A DNA stretch of 9,826 nt. Origin: Planctomycetaceae bacterium (GTDB lineage Bacteria > Planctomycetota > Planctomycetia > Pirellulales > Thermoguttaceae). How positions within the stretch are numbered: the first letter of the stretch is position 1; each line of letters opens with the position of its first letter. Location: assembly GCA_031259095.1 (NCBI GenBank), contig JAIRLW010000558.1:1-9826 (forward strand), given 5' to 3'. Shown piece by piece: positions 1-6,871 of the stretch. Under the pieces are notes generated by a model, which worked only from the letters and a program-made list of their open reading frames with translations, searched no databases and was not told the origin of the DNA. Made by a program: the position numbers and the translations under genes.

Positions 1-127
1 ATACAATTTTTCATTAAAATTAGTCATAACCTGCTTATAATCAAGACTTTACCATCACTTCTTGCTCCTGGTGAACAACGCCGTTTTGAGGAGTGAACGG
101 GTCCGTGAACAGCCATTTATGTGTTTC

Positions 128-156
128 CGTAAGTCTTTATAACACAAAGACTTACG
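128..156. repeat. Perfect 11-bp inverted repeat (hairpin)
   Basis: The arms CGTAAGTCTTT (128-138) and AAAGACTTACG (146-156) are exact reverse complements around a 7-nt loop. The stem is AT-rich and no T-run follows on either strand, so it is not a classical intrinsic terminator. It sits 10 nt before a dispersed repeat copy and may belong to the same element. Confidence 0.6.
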
Positions 157-165
157 TCAAATCTG

Positions 166-203
166 CAAGAGGTAGGCAACCTTTTGCCAAAGGGTTTTCA
201 CCC
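166..203 (+). repeat. Dispersed intergenic repeat, full copy
   Basis: The copy starts with AAGAGGTAGGCAACC and ends with AAAGGGTTTTCACCC. It can fold into two small adjacent hairpins: GGCAA/TTGCC with loop CCTT (175-188), then GGGT/ACCC with loop TTTC (192-203). Closely related copies occur at 7067-7097 (minus) and 8546-8582 (plus), with partial ones at 310-338, 8173-8191 and 8411-8430. All lie outside genes. The paired-hairpin form resembles REP-type palindromic repeats, but I cannot assign it to a named family. Confidence 0.75.
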
Positions 204-309
204 ACGGTCGCCGACATTGCCCCTGTGTGCGGATGGCAATTGGTGTTGCCTTCCGTTTGGCGATCCGATTTCTTGCCGTTTACAGGGTCAATTCGGCGAG
301 TACGCCGAC

Positions 310-338
310 GCGATGTTTCGGCGAAACATCGCTTACCT
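310..338 (-). repeat. Dispersed repeat, partial inverted copy forming a near-perfect palindrome
   Basis: Read on the minus strand it begins GAGGTAAGCGATGTTTCGCC, matching the start of the copies at 8411 and 8550. Positions 310-320 and 322-332 are exact reverse complements around a single G at 321, giving a 23-nt palindrome. With the copy at 166-203 it makes a head-to-head pair, bounded by GGTAGGC at 171-177 and GCTTACC at 331-337. Confidence 0.65.
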
Positions 339-414
339 CAATTAACTTGAAACCACTGACTGCTTGCGCCCCCAACCCCAAATCCCTAAACCACAAATCC
401 CAAATCACTCATTC

Positions 415-1434
415 ATGCCACAAACATTTTTTCAAACGTTTTCGATTGCGTTGGCGGCGATTCTTTCGGTACTTTGTATTATTTTCTTTGCCATTGTCTT
501 GAGACGAACCGGTCGTATCTCGCCGGAAACAGATCATGGTTTGTTACGATTAACAGTTGATCTGTTAATTCCTTGCCTGATTATTGACCGAATATTAAAT
601 ACAAACGCCTTTTCCGATGTGCAAAATCTTTGGTTACCGCCGTTGCTTGGATTTTCCCTGACAGGATTGGGCATCTTAACCGGATTTGCAGTAACATTCC
701 TTCCGAGTTGGGGAACCGGTTTGTCCACGCCGCAACAAAAACGGACTTTTGCATCTTGTGTTGGTCTTTTGAATTACGGATATATTGCGGTGCCACTGGT
801 CGATGTTTTATTTCAAGACAATCATCGAACAATGGGCGTTTTGTTTTTACAATATCTGGGAGCAGAGGTTTCTATTTGGACATTGGTTGTGTTTACCATG
901 ATGGGCAGGTTGGACTTACAATTATGGCGGCATTTGCTCAATGGACCAATTTTTGCGATTTTGATTGCTGTTCCGTTAAATCTTGTGGGACATAGTACGT
1001 TGTTGCCGGAAGAGTTTCATGAATATTTTGTTCCGTGTTTTGGTTTTCTGATGTGGGCAATTCACCAGATTGGTCAGACGGCAATTCCAATTTCGTTAAT
1101 GATGGTTGGTCTTACGATCACCGCACTTATTCAGCACAAGGAAATTCAAAACCGATGGCGGACAACATTGAAAATTTCATTTTGGTCATGCCTGATTCGT
1201 TTGCTGGCAATGCCGACCATTTTTCTTACTTTAGCGGTTTGTCTTCCCTGCACTATTGAAATCAAACGTATTTTGGTGATTCACGGAGCAATGGGTTCGG
1301 CGATTTTGCCCATTGTTCTGGCAAAACACTACAACGGCAATATCGAAACAGCATTCGATACCATCATGAGCAACACGTTTGTTTCAATTATTACATTACC
1401 GCTTTGGATTGCATTCGGAATGAAAATTATCTGA
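415..1434 (+). CDS. AEC-family permease (auxin efflux carrier-like transporter)
   Basis: This is a predicted inner-membrane secondary transporter of the AEC (auxin efflux carrier / Mem_trans) family, 339 residues long, near the usual 300-340. Bacterial members export or import small organic acids or amino-acid-like compounds; the substrate cannot be told here. About ten hydrophobic segments are visible in the family's two five-helix halves. The first is at residues 8-28. Family-like motifs are VDLLIPCLI near 49-57, NYGYIAVPL near 119-127, NGPIFAIL near 179-186, AIPISLMMVGL near 223-233, and a C-terminal HGAMGSAILPIVLA and SNTFVSIITLPLW. A TTG at 364 would extend the frame, but the extension is a proline-rich translation of a G-free leader, so the ATG at 415 is preferred. 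No Shine-Dalgarno sequence is present. The gene stands alone and converges with the RACo-like gene. Confidence 0.88.
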   Translation: MPQTFFQTFSIALAAILSVLCIIFFAIVLRRTGRISPETDHGLLRLTVDLLIPCLIIDRILNTNAFSDVQNLWLPPLLGFSLTGLGILTGFAVTFLPSWGTGLSTPQQKRTFASCVGLLNYGYIAVPLVDVLFQDNHRTMGVLFLQYLGAEVSIWTLVVFTMMGRLDLQLWRHLLNGPIFAILIAVPLNLVGHSTLLPEEFHEYFVPCFGFLMWAIHQIGQTAIPISLMMVGLTITALIQHKEIQNRWRTTLKISFWSCLIRLLAMPTIFLTLAVCLPCTIEIKRILVIHGAMGSAILPIVLAKHYNGNIETAFDTIMSNTFVSIITLPLWIAFGMKII

Positions 1435-1508
1435 TCATTTCCTTTTCCTATCAATAATCAACAAAATTGTTATCCGCAAATTACGCTGATTTTCGCAGAT
1501 TATTTTTC

Positions 1509-1605
1509 TTTTCACTACGAAAAACACGAATGTTCACGAAAAGTTTTAAAAAATAGAAAATAGAAACATCATTTTCGTGTCCCTTCGTGTATTTCGTGGT
1601 GAAAA
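1509..1605. repeat. Long imperfect inverted repeat, CACGAA type
   Basis: The 34-nt arms 1509-1542 and 1572-1605 are reverse complements with 5 mismatches and enclose a 29-nt A-rich loop. The arms carry repeated CACGAA units (TTTCACxACGAAxxACACGAA). I recognise such CACGAA-rich intergenic sequences as common in genomes of several unrelated bacterial phyla; their function is not known to me. A bidirectional terminator role is possible from the position between convergent genes. Confidence 0.7.
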
Positions 1606-1624
1606 GAAAATAATTTAAAAGAGT

Positions 1625-1700
1625 TTCTAAAAACTTGTTTTTTGATCGACCCAATTCGACTAAAATCGATTTTGGTCGCTTTCAGTCGAAGTTTTTAGAA
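1625..1700. repeat. Nested inverted repeats with a central palindrome
   Basis: The outer arms TTCTAAAAACTT (1625-1636) and AAGTTTTTAGAA (1689-1700) are exact reverse complements. Inside them TTCGACT (1655-1661) pairs with AGTCGAA (1684-1690), and AAAATCGATTTT (1662-1673) is a perfect 12-bp palindrome. The TTTCTAAAAA core recurs near 4270, 8251 and 8306 in other intergenic regions. Confidence 0.55.
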
Positions 1701-1773
1701 GTTCCCGAAATTGTTTTTATACCCGGACAACATCTCTCAAAATAATCTGCGGACAAAAATCGGCATAAACTGA

Positions 1774-3447
1774 TTATGGTACAAAAATCATAGCATCGGC
1801 GTAGGCGGCGGCGAAATCGGGAAGCGAGGCAAGTTCCAGATGATGAGCCTGCCGAACCAATAGAAATGATTCGTCACGATAACGGGAATCGAGTAACGAC
1901 AATCTTGCACCGGCAAGCGAGGTGTTACCGCAAAACCGAATTCGCTCCAAAGGAATTTCACGCGGTAACAATCCGATACGTTTTGCCGCCTCTGGACGAA
2001 TAAAACTGCCAAATCCGCCGCCCACATAAAACGTTTCAATATGTTCCGGCTGAAGTCCTTTTTGTCGCAACAATAATCCGGTTCCGGCGCGAATCGCGCC
2101 GGTTGCCAATTGGAGTTGACGAATATCACGTTGCGTCAACACAATCGCTTCACCAGTCGCCGAAACTTCTTGCGACGCCAACACAAAAGACGGTTTCCCG
2201 TTGTTCATCGCCCAAAACCGCAAAAACGGCGAATCCGCTTTGACATTGAATTGACCATTCGGTTTGATCAAACCGCAACGCAATAATTCCGAAACAATAT
2301 CGATCAAACCGCTGCCGCAAATTCCTTTCGGCGGACAATGACCAATTGTTGAAACAATTAATTTTCCGGTTTGCGTTCCGTCCGATTCCGGCGTTTGGAG
2401 TTCCACCCGATCAATCGCGCCGGGAACCGCCAACATCCCGTGTTCAATTCGTCCGCCTTCAAATGCCGGTCCAGCCGCTGTTGCCGCCGTGTAAATTTCA
2501 TCGTTGTAACATAAAACCAGTTCGCCGTTGGTTCCAACGTCAATCAGAAAAAACGCCGACGGTTCATTCGGAGTTTGAACTTGTTGGATTTTTTTATATC
2601 GTTTATATCGTTCACAACTCTTCCGATGAATTTCCGTCGCCAAAACTCCGGCAACAATATCGCCGCCGACAAAACCGCCGAAAATCGGAAGCGTTTCGAT
2701 TATTCCGTCCGGTGCGATGTTCAAACCGACGTCGCTGCCCAAACAAACCGGATATTCCGAAACCGGCGCCGTAAACGGACCAAAACCAAGCGGCGACGGA
2801 TCAAAACCAAGAAAAAAATGTTCCATCACCGTATTGCCGGCAACAACCACAAGAGATATTTCAGTTATCTCAATTCCCGCCTTTAACGCCAGTTCCGCCA
2901 GCATTTCATTAATTGTTCCAACAATTAATTGCTGTAATTTCGCTAAAAAAGCAGGTTCTTCGATAACTTTTTGAATTCGCGTAATCACGTCGTCGCCGTA
3001 ATTTCGTTGCGGATTGGCGCGTGAAACCGTCCACACCGCATTCGGATCATGGAATCCGTGCAACTCGGCAACCAGTGTTGTTGTTCCAAGATCAACGGCA
3101 ACTCCAAAACGATGTCCGGTACGTTTGACCATTTCGTGTTGCCGGTGATCCAAAAATGATTCCGCCTGAACAATCACCAACTGTTCATCGTGCCGCAACG
3201 CCGTTTCAGGAACAATAACGCTAAAATCATGTTCGACAACCGTCTGACATGCTAGTTTTTCGTTACCGTTTATATGAACCTTGCATTTTCCACAAGTTCC
3301 GGCGCCGCCGCAATCGGTACGAAAAAAAATGCCAACTTCAGACGCCGCAACAGTTAATAATGTTCCAGAGGGAACGCGAACTGTTTTAGCCGCTCTGACT
3401 TCATTCTCAAAATAAAATTGAACAAAATTAAGTTCAATACTCATCAT
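1774..3447 (-). CDS. RACo-like reductive activator of corrinoid proteins (2Fe-2S ferredoxin + ASKHA/DUF4445)
   Basis: The predicted cytoplasmic enzyme uses ATP and an iron-sulfur centre to reduce the inactive Co(II) cobalt of corrinoid methyltransferase proteins to Co(I). From the ATG at 3447 the N-terminal ferredoxin domain has cysteines at 46, 52, 55 and 67 (CGGAGTCGKC, then ACQ), the Cx5Cx2CxnC pattern for a [2Fe-2S] cluster. After a linker, an ASKHA ATPase-fold region starts with VAVDLGTTT (about 117-124). It continues with a second phosphate-type motif, LIDVGTNGELVL, and ends with YVGGGFGSFI and CGNTSLAGA, as in DUF4445. At 557 residues it is somewhat shorter than characterised RACo proteins. 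A further ATG at 3474 adds nine residues before MMSIEL; the ferredoxin fold begins immediately at SIELNF, so 3447 or 3444 is favoured. No Shine-Dalgarno sequence is seen. No corrinoid protein or methyltransferase lies nearby, so the partner is unknown. Confidence 0.85.
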   Translation of the reverse strand: MMSIELNFVQFYFENEVRAAKTVRVPSGTLLTVAASEVGIFFRTDCGGAGTCGKCKVHINGNEKLACQTVVEHDFSVIVPETALRHDEQLVIVQAESFLDHRQHEMVKRTGHRFGVAVDLGTTTLVAELHGFHDPNAVWTVSRANPQRNYGDDVITRIQKVIEEPAFLAKLQQLIVGTINEMLAELALKAGIEITEISLVVVAGNTVMEHFFLGFDPSPLGFGPFTAPVSEYPVCLGSDVGLNIAPDGIIETLPIFGGFVGGDIVAGVLATEIHRKSCERYKRYKKIQQVQTPNEPSAFFLIDVGTNGELVLCYNDEIYTAATAAGPAFEGGRIEHGMLAVPGAIDRVELQTPESDGTQTGKLIVSTIGHCPPKGICGSGLIDIVSELLRCGLIKPNGQFNVKADSPFLRFWAMNNGKPSFVLASQEVSATGEAIVLTQRDIRQLQLATGAIRAGTGLLLRQKGLQPEHIETFYVGGGFGSFIRPEAAKRIGLLPREIPLERIRFCGNTSLAGARLSLLDSRYRDESFLLVRQAHHLELASLPDFAAAYADAMIFVP

Positions 3448-3481
3448 ATCGGAACGTAATAAACCACAGAACACATAATAA

Positions 3482-3531
3482 TCCGCAGAGGACGCTGATT
3501 TTCACTGATTAAAATCAGCGTCCTCTGCGGA
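3482..3531. repeat. Perfect 21-bp hairpin upstream of the RACo-like gene
   Basis: The arms 3482-3502 and 3511-3531 are exact reverse complements (TCCGCAGAGGACGCTGATTT and its mirror, plus one more pair) around an 8-nt loop. It lies about 35-85 nt upstream of the minus-strand RACo-like start, so it would be in the promoter or 5' leader. The arm resembles the sequence at 1471-1502 on the other side of the gene, where TCCGCA, ACGCTGATTTTC and GATTA are shared. It is of the CGCAGATTTTCGCAGATT type that is common in intergenic DNA of many bacteria. Confidence 0.75.
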
Positions 3532-3660
3532 CTTCTCGCTCGATATTCTCAAAGGTTAATAAATAGACAATGACTATCAACTCCTTACAGAATAATCGTC
3601 CCCAAAAAGGAACAATAGACCACTTTATTTTCACAGAAATTGGATTGGTTTTGAAATGAA

Positions 3661-3707
3661 TGAGCCGTCTGATGACTTATTTTGCAATACATTCATCAGA
3701 CGGCTTA
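3661..3707 (-). terminator. Probable terminator hairpin of the lysine-rich small protein gene
   Basis: GCCGTCTGATGA (3664-3675) and TCATCAGACGGC (3693-3704) form a perfect 12-bp stem with a 17-nt loop, and the stem can be extended by further outer pairs. It begins about 8 nt after the small gene's stop codon on the minus strand. The tract that follows (TCATTCATTTC) is T-rich but not a clean T-run, so termination may be inefficient or factor-assisted. Confidence 0.55.
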
Positions 3708-3714
3708 CAGTCTG

Positions 3715-3927
3715 CTATTTTGCGGCGGATTTGCCAGACTTAAGTTTTTGTATTGCAAATTCCTGTATTTCACGTTCAAGAAATACCGGAACTCGAATCA
3801 CTTTCGTCTCACAACCGCCATACTTACCCGAACCAGACGGACGACCAGCTCCCACTTTACGTGTAACTTTTTTGCCCGACTTTTTCACGGCTTTTTTAGC
3901 AGATTTCTTCACTGATTTTTTAGGCAT
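3715..3927 (-). CDS. Small lysine-rich, histone-H1-like putative DNA-binding protein
   Basis: The 70-residue basic protein has two parts. Residues 1-25 are a period-four lysine repeat (KKSV KKSA KKAV KKSG KKVT RK), like the tails of bacterial histone-H1-like proteins. Then comes GAGRPSGSGKYGG, with a degenerate AT-hook-like GRP core, followed by TKVIRVPVFLEREIQEFAIQ, a beta-strand plus helix that could be a short ribbon-helix-helix-type or dimerisation unit. Binding to the chromosome or to nucleic acid is inferred from charge; no enzyme motif exists. Support for the gene is strong for its size: AAGGAG at 3934-3939 lies 6 nt before the ATG, a consensus-like promoter is upstream, and a hairpin follows the stop. 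It has no operon partners. I do not recognise a named family. Confidence 0.82.
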   Translation of the reverse strand: MPKKSVKKSAKKAVKKSGKKVTRKVGAGRPSGSGKYGGCETKVIRVPVFLEREIQEFAIQKLKSGKSAAK

Positions 3928-3933
3928 TAAAAA

Positions 3934-3939
3934 CTCCTT
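3934..3939 (-). promoter_or_regulatory. Strong Shine-Dalgarno sequence of the small lysine-rich gene
   Basis: AAGGAG on the minus strand is separated by 6 nt from the ATG at 3927. Most other genes in the window lack such a site, so this fixes the start and suggests efficient translation. Confidence 0.8.
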
Positions 3940-3975
3940 AGAAAAATCAAATATGGAAATGGAAATAAACTTGTA

Positions 3976-4005
3976 ATATTATGACCTCTCCGAAACAAAT
4001 GTCAA
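3976..4005 (-). promoter_or_regulatory. Sigma-70-type promoter for the small lysine-rich gene
   Basis: On the minus strand a perfect TTGACA (4000-4005) is followed after 18 nt by TAATAT (3976-3981). Overlapping alternatives give CATAAT with a 16-nt spacer. Transcription would start around 3970, giving a leader of roughly 40 nt before the ATG. Confidence 0.6.
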
Positions 4006-4053
4006 GACGACATATCTTCTTTTTTTTCGATAATTTATAATTTTTTTTGTAGT

Positions 4054-4157
4054 TATACCGTTTTCACTTTAAAAACCTGTTTTATATTTTCGTTTAACTC
4101 CGCAATTTAAGGTGTTTTTACATTTCAAAAACCGGTTTTTAAAGTGAAAACGGTATA
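4054..4157. mobile_element. MITE-like 104-bp element with 24-bp perfect terminal inverted repeats
   Basis: Arms 4054-4077 and 4134-4157 (TATACCGTTTTCACTTTAAA and four more bases) are exact reverse complements around a 56-nt AT-rich centre. A second palindrome, AAAAACCGGTTTTT (4127-4140), overlaps the right arm. No coding capacity exists. The ends begin and finish with TA, compatible with a TA target as used by IS630/mariner-type transposases, but no transposase lies in the window. It could instead be a long stable RNA hairpin. Confidence 0.5.
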
Positions 4158-4301
4158 GTCAAAACCGTGTTTAGAGGCAATAGCGGCAATGCTAAGTAAC
4201 GGTCTAGTTTTTTTCAGCAACCAAAAACAAAAAAAACAACTCACTACCGTTCAGGGCTTCTGTTGAGAACTTCTAAAAATTCGTTTTTCATCACAGACTT
4301 A
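4158..4301. other. Short intergenic stretch without recognisable feature
   Basis: AT-rich DNA between the MITE-like element and the GTCCC hairpin. The only feature seen is a TTCTAAAAATTCGTTTTT sequence (about 4271-4288) that echoes the motif at 1625. Confidence 0.5.
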
Positions 4302-4389
4302 TTTGTCCCAATTTGTCTCTAATGTCCCTTATGTCCCAAACACTGAAATTTTAGGGACATTAGAGACATAAAGGACAATAGGGACAAAT
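4302..4389. repeat. GTCCC-rich hairpin repeat after the rhamnosidase gene
   Basis: The 36-nt arms (4302-4337 and 4354-4389) are built from repeated units of the form TNNTGTCCC and pair imperfectly around a 16-nt loop. It begins 3 nt after the TAA of the minus-strand glycosidase, so it would form in that mRNA's 3' end and may serve as terminator or stabiliser. A related hairpin lies at 6961-7015 downstream of clpS. Confidence 0.7.
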
Positions 4390-4392
4390 TAT

Positions 4393-6732
4393 TTATTGTT
4401 CTTCCATTTCAAAAGTCCATATTTCATCTTGCAATAAAAATAGGTGATAATCGTTATCTCTTCTAAGTGGTAATTTGAATTCTGAATTACATATTATAAA
4501 GGGTTTGATTTTCTGTTTTGATAATTTTAACGTTCCTTTTGTTCCTTTGGGCATGGTGATTTTAATTTTCATTTTTTGGTCTTTTCGTTCAATTTCAACC
4601 AATAAATCACCATGTAAAGTTGGCGTTTTTGATTTGATCCATTTTAAGGGACCAGGTTGCGGGCAGATGGTGAACTCTTGATTGAGCCGGTTTGTAACTC
4701 CGGCGGCATATTGCGACAATAACGTCAAACCTCCGCCCGACCATGCGTGATTTGTTGTTCCGCCGCCGAAACCTTCCTTGCCGATTCCCCAACCTTCCCA
4801 CAAGGTCGTATAATCAGGATGTTCGACCATTTTTTTGAACCGTTCTTTCATTCGGGCAAAAGCGTCGTTTTCGTAACCCATTTTGAATAACGCTTCAAGA
4901 ACATATTTTTCCATGTACGGACTGGCATGTTTTTGTTTCATTAAAACTTCGCGGATTGCCGGATATTTTTCTTTGTCCGCAAGCCCCGATATAACCGCCA
5001 TTGCGTTGGCGCGATCATCGGTTTGTCCTTTGTATTGCGGATCACGATATTCATTACCGTTCCAAAAAATATTGTCAAAACGATTTTTGATTTTTTGTCT
5101 CAATTCTGTTGCGTTTTCTAATTCATTTTTAGAAAACGGTACGTTATTTGAAATGTCAACAATATTGGTCAACGCCATGTAATACCAGCAATTTGTTAAA
5201 ACCCGAAGATCAACATTATTTCCCCAATCGCCCCAATCCCATCCTCCTTTCCGGCGTAACACGAGACCGTCGTCGCCGAATTGAAAAAGTTGCAGATAAC
5301 GGTTCATGCGCGGCGATAAATCGCGTAATGGTTGGAAATCGCCGGTGGTTTGCGCCCAAAGTCCCATGCCGTAAGGTCCAACACTGGCGAGCATTTGCAT
5401 TGGCAATTCCTTTGCCCAATCGCCGGCGGGAATAGGCGAATAAATGGCTCCGTCTTCGCGTTGCCAACGCATCAGTTCGTACATTCCTTTACGCAGCAAC
5501 AATGCCGATTTCTGATCGAGAGCGTAAAACGCTTCACCGAGTTCGTTGACGGCGTCGCCCCACCATTGAGCGCGTTCACGGTCGGGACAATCGAAATAAG
5601 TATCCCGCATTGTTACGTAAAGTGTTCGCGCGGACTTTTTCCATAATTCGTTGAAAAACGGATCATCACATTCAAACGAACCGGCAAATTCCGTATCGTA
5701 ACCTGTTTCACGATACTGCAACGATAATATTTTAATTCCCGCCGGAATGGCGTAAATAACCGCATGACCGTTCATCCAACCGAGCGATTCGTATTCCTGA
5801 ACGCCTTGTTTTGTAACATATTCCGCGCGGACATTGTATTCTCCGCCGCCTTGATAGTTATCGGTACGAATATCTATTTCACAACCTTTCGGCGCATCAA
5901 TTTTAAGAACCGGCGTAATCTGAGCGTTGTACGGTAATTTACAGACAATCGGTTTACCATCGGACACGGCGGGAATTTCCGACTTGTTGACATAATCCGT
6001 AACACCGTAATCTTTCCAATGCGGAATCGGACGTTCATATAAATTGTTCCAAGGAGCCGTTGGAACTTTGCCAAGCGTTTTGGCAGATTTCCAACCCGAA
6101 TCGTTAAAATCAGCAAACGTCCAATTGTTACTAAAATCTTTTCGAGCGTCGAAACGAATATTCGATTCCGGCAACCGGTAATTCGGTTGCGGGTCTTTTG
6201 TTTTCTGTTCGTAAGCCGCATAAATTGTTGCCTTCCAATCGGAACCGCTTAAAAGTTCAAAACCGTTACTGCCGTTTCCCGAAGCGTCAAACAGAAGCCC
6301 CGGCATTCCGCTGCTTCTGTGCGAAAAACCACTCTTGCCGAAATACCACATCAATACGGCAATTTGATTTTTTCCTTGTTTCAGATGTTTCGATAAATCG
6401 ACCACATCGAAATAAGTATCATTCGGAGTGGGTCCGCGTTTCAGTTGTCCTTCGAACACAACGAGTTGACCGTTCACGTAAAGCCAATATTTTGAATCGC
6501 AAGCGATTCGGCACAATGCACGACTCTGAATTCCATCTGGAATTTTTTCGAGCGAAAAATTTTTCCGAAACGCCAACCAAAGATTTTCCGGAACCGGTTC
6601 AGGTAAATTTTCAACCGTAATCCAATTGGCATTCCAATCGGTTGACGGCTGATACGATTCGGCAACACAAAAATTCAGCACAGTAAAGAAAAAGAAAGTC
6701 GGCAGTACGACCAGCAACAAAAAATGTCTCAT
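4393..6732 (-). CDS. Secreted GH78-like alpha-L-rhamnosidase
   Basis: The predicted exported glycoside hydrolase removes terminal alpha-L-rhamnose from plant or microbial polysaccharides and glycosides. Starting at the ATG at 6732 (779 residues), it opens with a signal peptide (MRHFLLLVVLPTFFFF..., probable cleavage after NFCVA near residue 24). An upstream TTG at 6804 would bury this signal, so it was rejected. A beta-sandwich module with WLAFRKNFSL and KYWLYVNGQLV follows. The (alpha/alpha)6 catalytic domain comes next, with DCPDRERAQWWGD at 381-393, whose D381, E386 and D393 keep the spacing of the acidic GH78 active-site residues. TTLWEGWG follows with E646, the likely second catalytic acid, and then NHAWSGG. 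A C-terminal beta-sandwich (ICPQPGPLKW onward) closes the protein. No Shine-Dalgarno sequence is present; a TATAAT at 6822-6827 is a possible -10. It stands alone, with no transporter or regulator of a sugar-utilisation locus nearby. Confidence 0.87.
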   Translation of the reverse strand: MRHFLLLVVLPTFFFFTVLNFCVAESYQPSTDWNANWITVENLPEPVPENLWLAFRKNFSLEKIPDGIQSRALCRIACDSKYWLYVNGQLVVFEGQLKRGPTPNDTYFDVVDLSKHLKQGKNQIAVLMWYFGKSGFSHRSSGMPGLLFDASGNGSNGFELLSGSDWKATIYAAYEQKTKDPQPNYRLPESNIRFDARKDFSNNWTFADFNDSGWKSAKTLGKVPTAPWNNLYERPIPHWKDYGVTDYVNKSEIPAVSDGKPIVCKLPYNAQITPVLKIDAPKGCEIDIRTDNYQGGGEYNVRAEYVTKQGVQEYESLGWMNGHAVIYAIPAGIKILSLQYRETGYDTEFAGSFECDDPFFNELWKKSARTLYVTMRDTYFDCPDRERAQWWGDAVNELGEAFYALDQKSALLLRKGMYELMRWQREDGAIYSPIPAGDWAKELPMQMLASVGPYGMGLWAQTTGDFQPLRDLSPRMNRYLQLFQFGDDGLVLRRKGGWDWGDWGNNVDLRVLTNCWYYMALTNIVDISNNVPFSKNELENATELRQKIKNRFDNIFWNGNEYRDPQYKGQTDDRANAMAVISGLADKEKYPAIREVLMKQKHASPYMEKYVLEALFKMGYENDAFARMKERFKKMVEHPDYTTLWEGWGIGKEGFGGGTTNHAWSGGGLTLLSQYAAGVTNRLNQEFTICPQPGPLKWIKSKTPTLHGDLLVEIERKDQKMKIKITMPKGTKGTLKLSKQKIKPFIICNSEFKLPLRRDNDYHLFLLQDEIWTFEMEEQ

Positions 6733-6871
6733 GGTTTGAATTAGGGCTAGAGTTAAAAGTTGCAAAAATCTGATTATTTCAGACAAGGCGATTACGTTTA
6801 CCAAGAATCGGAATACCCAATATTATAACGGTCTATTTTATTTTTGCCACAGAGAAACAGAGAACACGAGA

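Larger units (their letters stand above)
1..414. other. Intergenic region upstream of the AEC permease, repeat-bearing
   Basis: I see no convincing gene here. Open frames at 93-350 and 227-502 run through the repeats and have no start signal or recognisable product. The stretch contains an 11-bp perfect hairpin (128-156) and two oppositely oriented copies of a dispersed repeat (166-203 and 310-338). Between them is a centre that looks more GC-rich than its surroundings. A 48-nt stretch without any G (369-416) runs up to the permease ATG. A TATAAT hexamer lies at 36-41 but has no good -35 partner. On the minus strand an ATG at 25-27 opens a frame of nine codons to the left edge; this could be the start of a gene outside the window but is too short to call. 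Confidence 0.6.
1435..1773. other. Convergent intergenic region filled with inverted repeats
   Basis: No gene is seen. The gap lies between the 3' ends of two convergent genes and contains a CGCAGATT-type sequence (about 1471-1502), a long CACGAA-type hairpin (1509-1605) and a nested inverted repeat (1625-1700). Any of these could end transcription from either side. There is no textbook GC stem followed by a T-run. Confidence 0.6.

Noticed and set aside
1..27. Possible start of a minus-strand gene (nine codons to the left edge)
   Set aside because: It is too short to support and has no clear ribosome binding site.
93..350. Open frame of 85 codons upstream of the permease
   Set aside because: It starts at a non-ATG codon, runs through the dispersed repeats (giving an RGRQPFAKGFSPT translation) and shows no domain or ribosome binding site.
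364..414. N-terminal extension of the permease from a TTG
   Set aside because: The added residues are a Pro/Gln-rich translation of a low-complexity G-free leader, and the first membrane segment follows naturally from the ATG at 415.
1435..1773. CRISPR-like array suggested by several repeats
   Set aside because: The repeats are inverted pairs of different families without regular spacing or uniform spacers.
3581..3586. AAGGAG on the minus strand
   Set aside because: No usable start codon at proper distance leads to more than a few codons; it is likely a chance match.
3656..3976. Plus-strand open frames over the small lysine-rich gene
   Set aside because: They are antisense to a gene with its own promoter, ribosome binding site and terminator, and their translations look like no protein family.
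6733..6804. N-terminal extension of the rhamnosidase from a TTG
   Set aside because: It would place 24 residues before a clear signal peptide that begins at the ATG at 6732.
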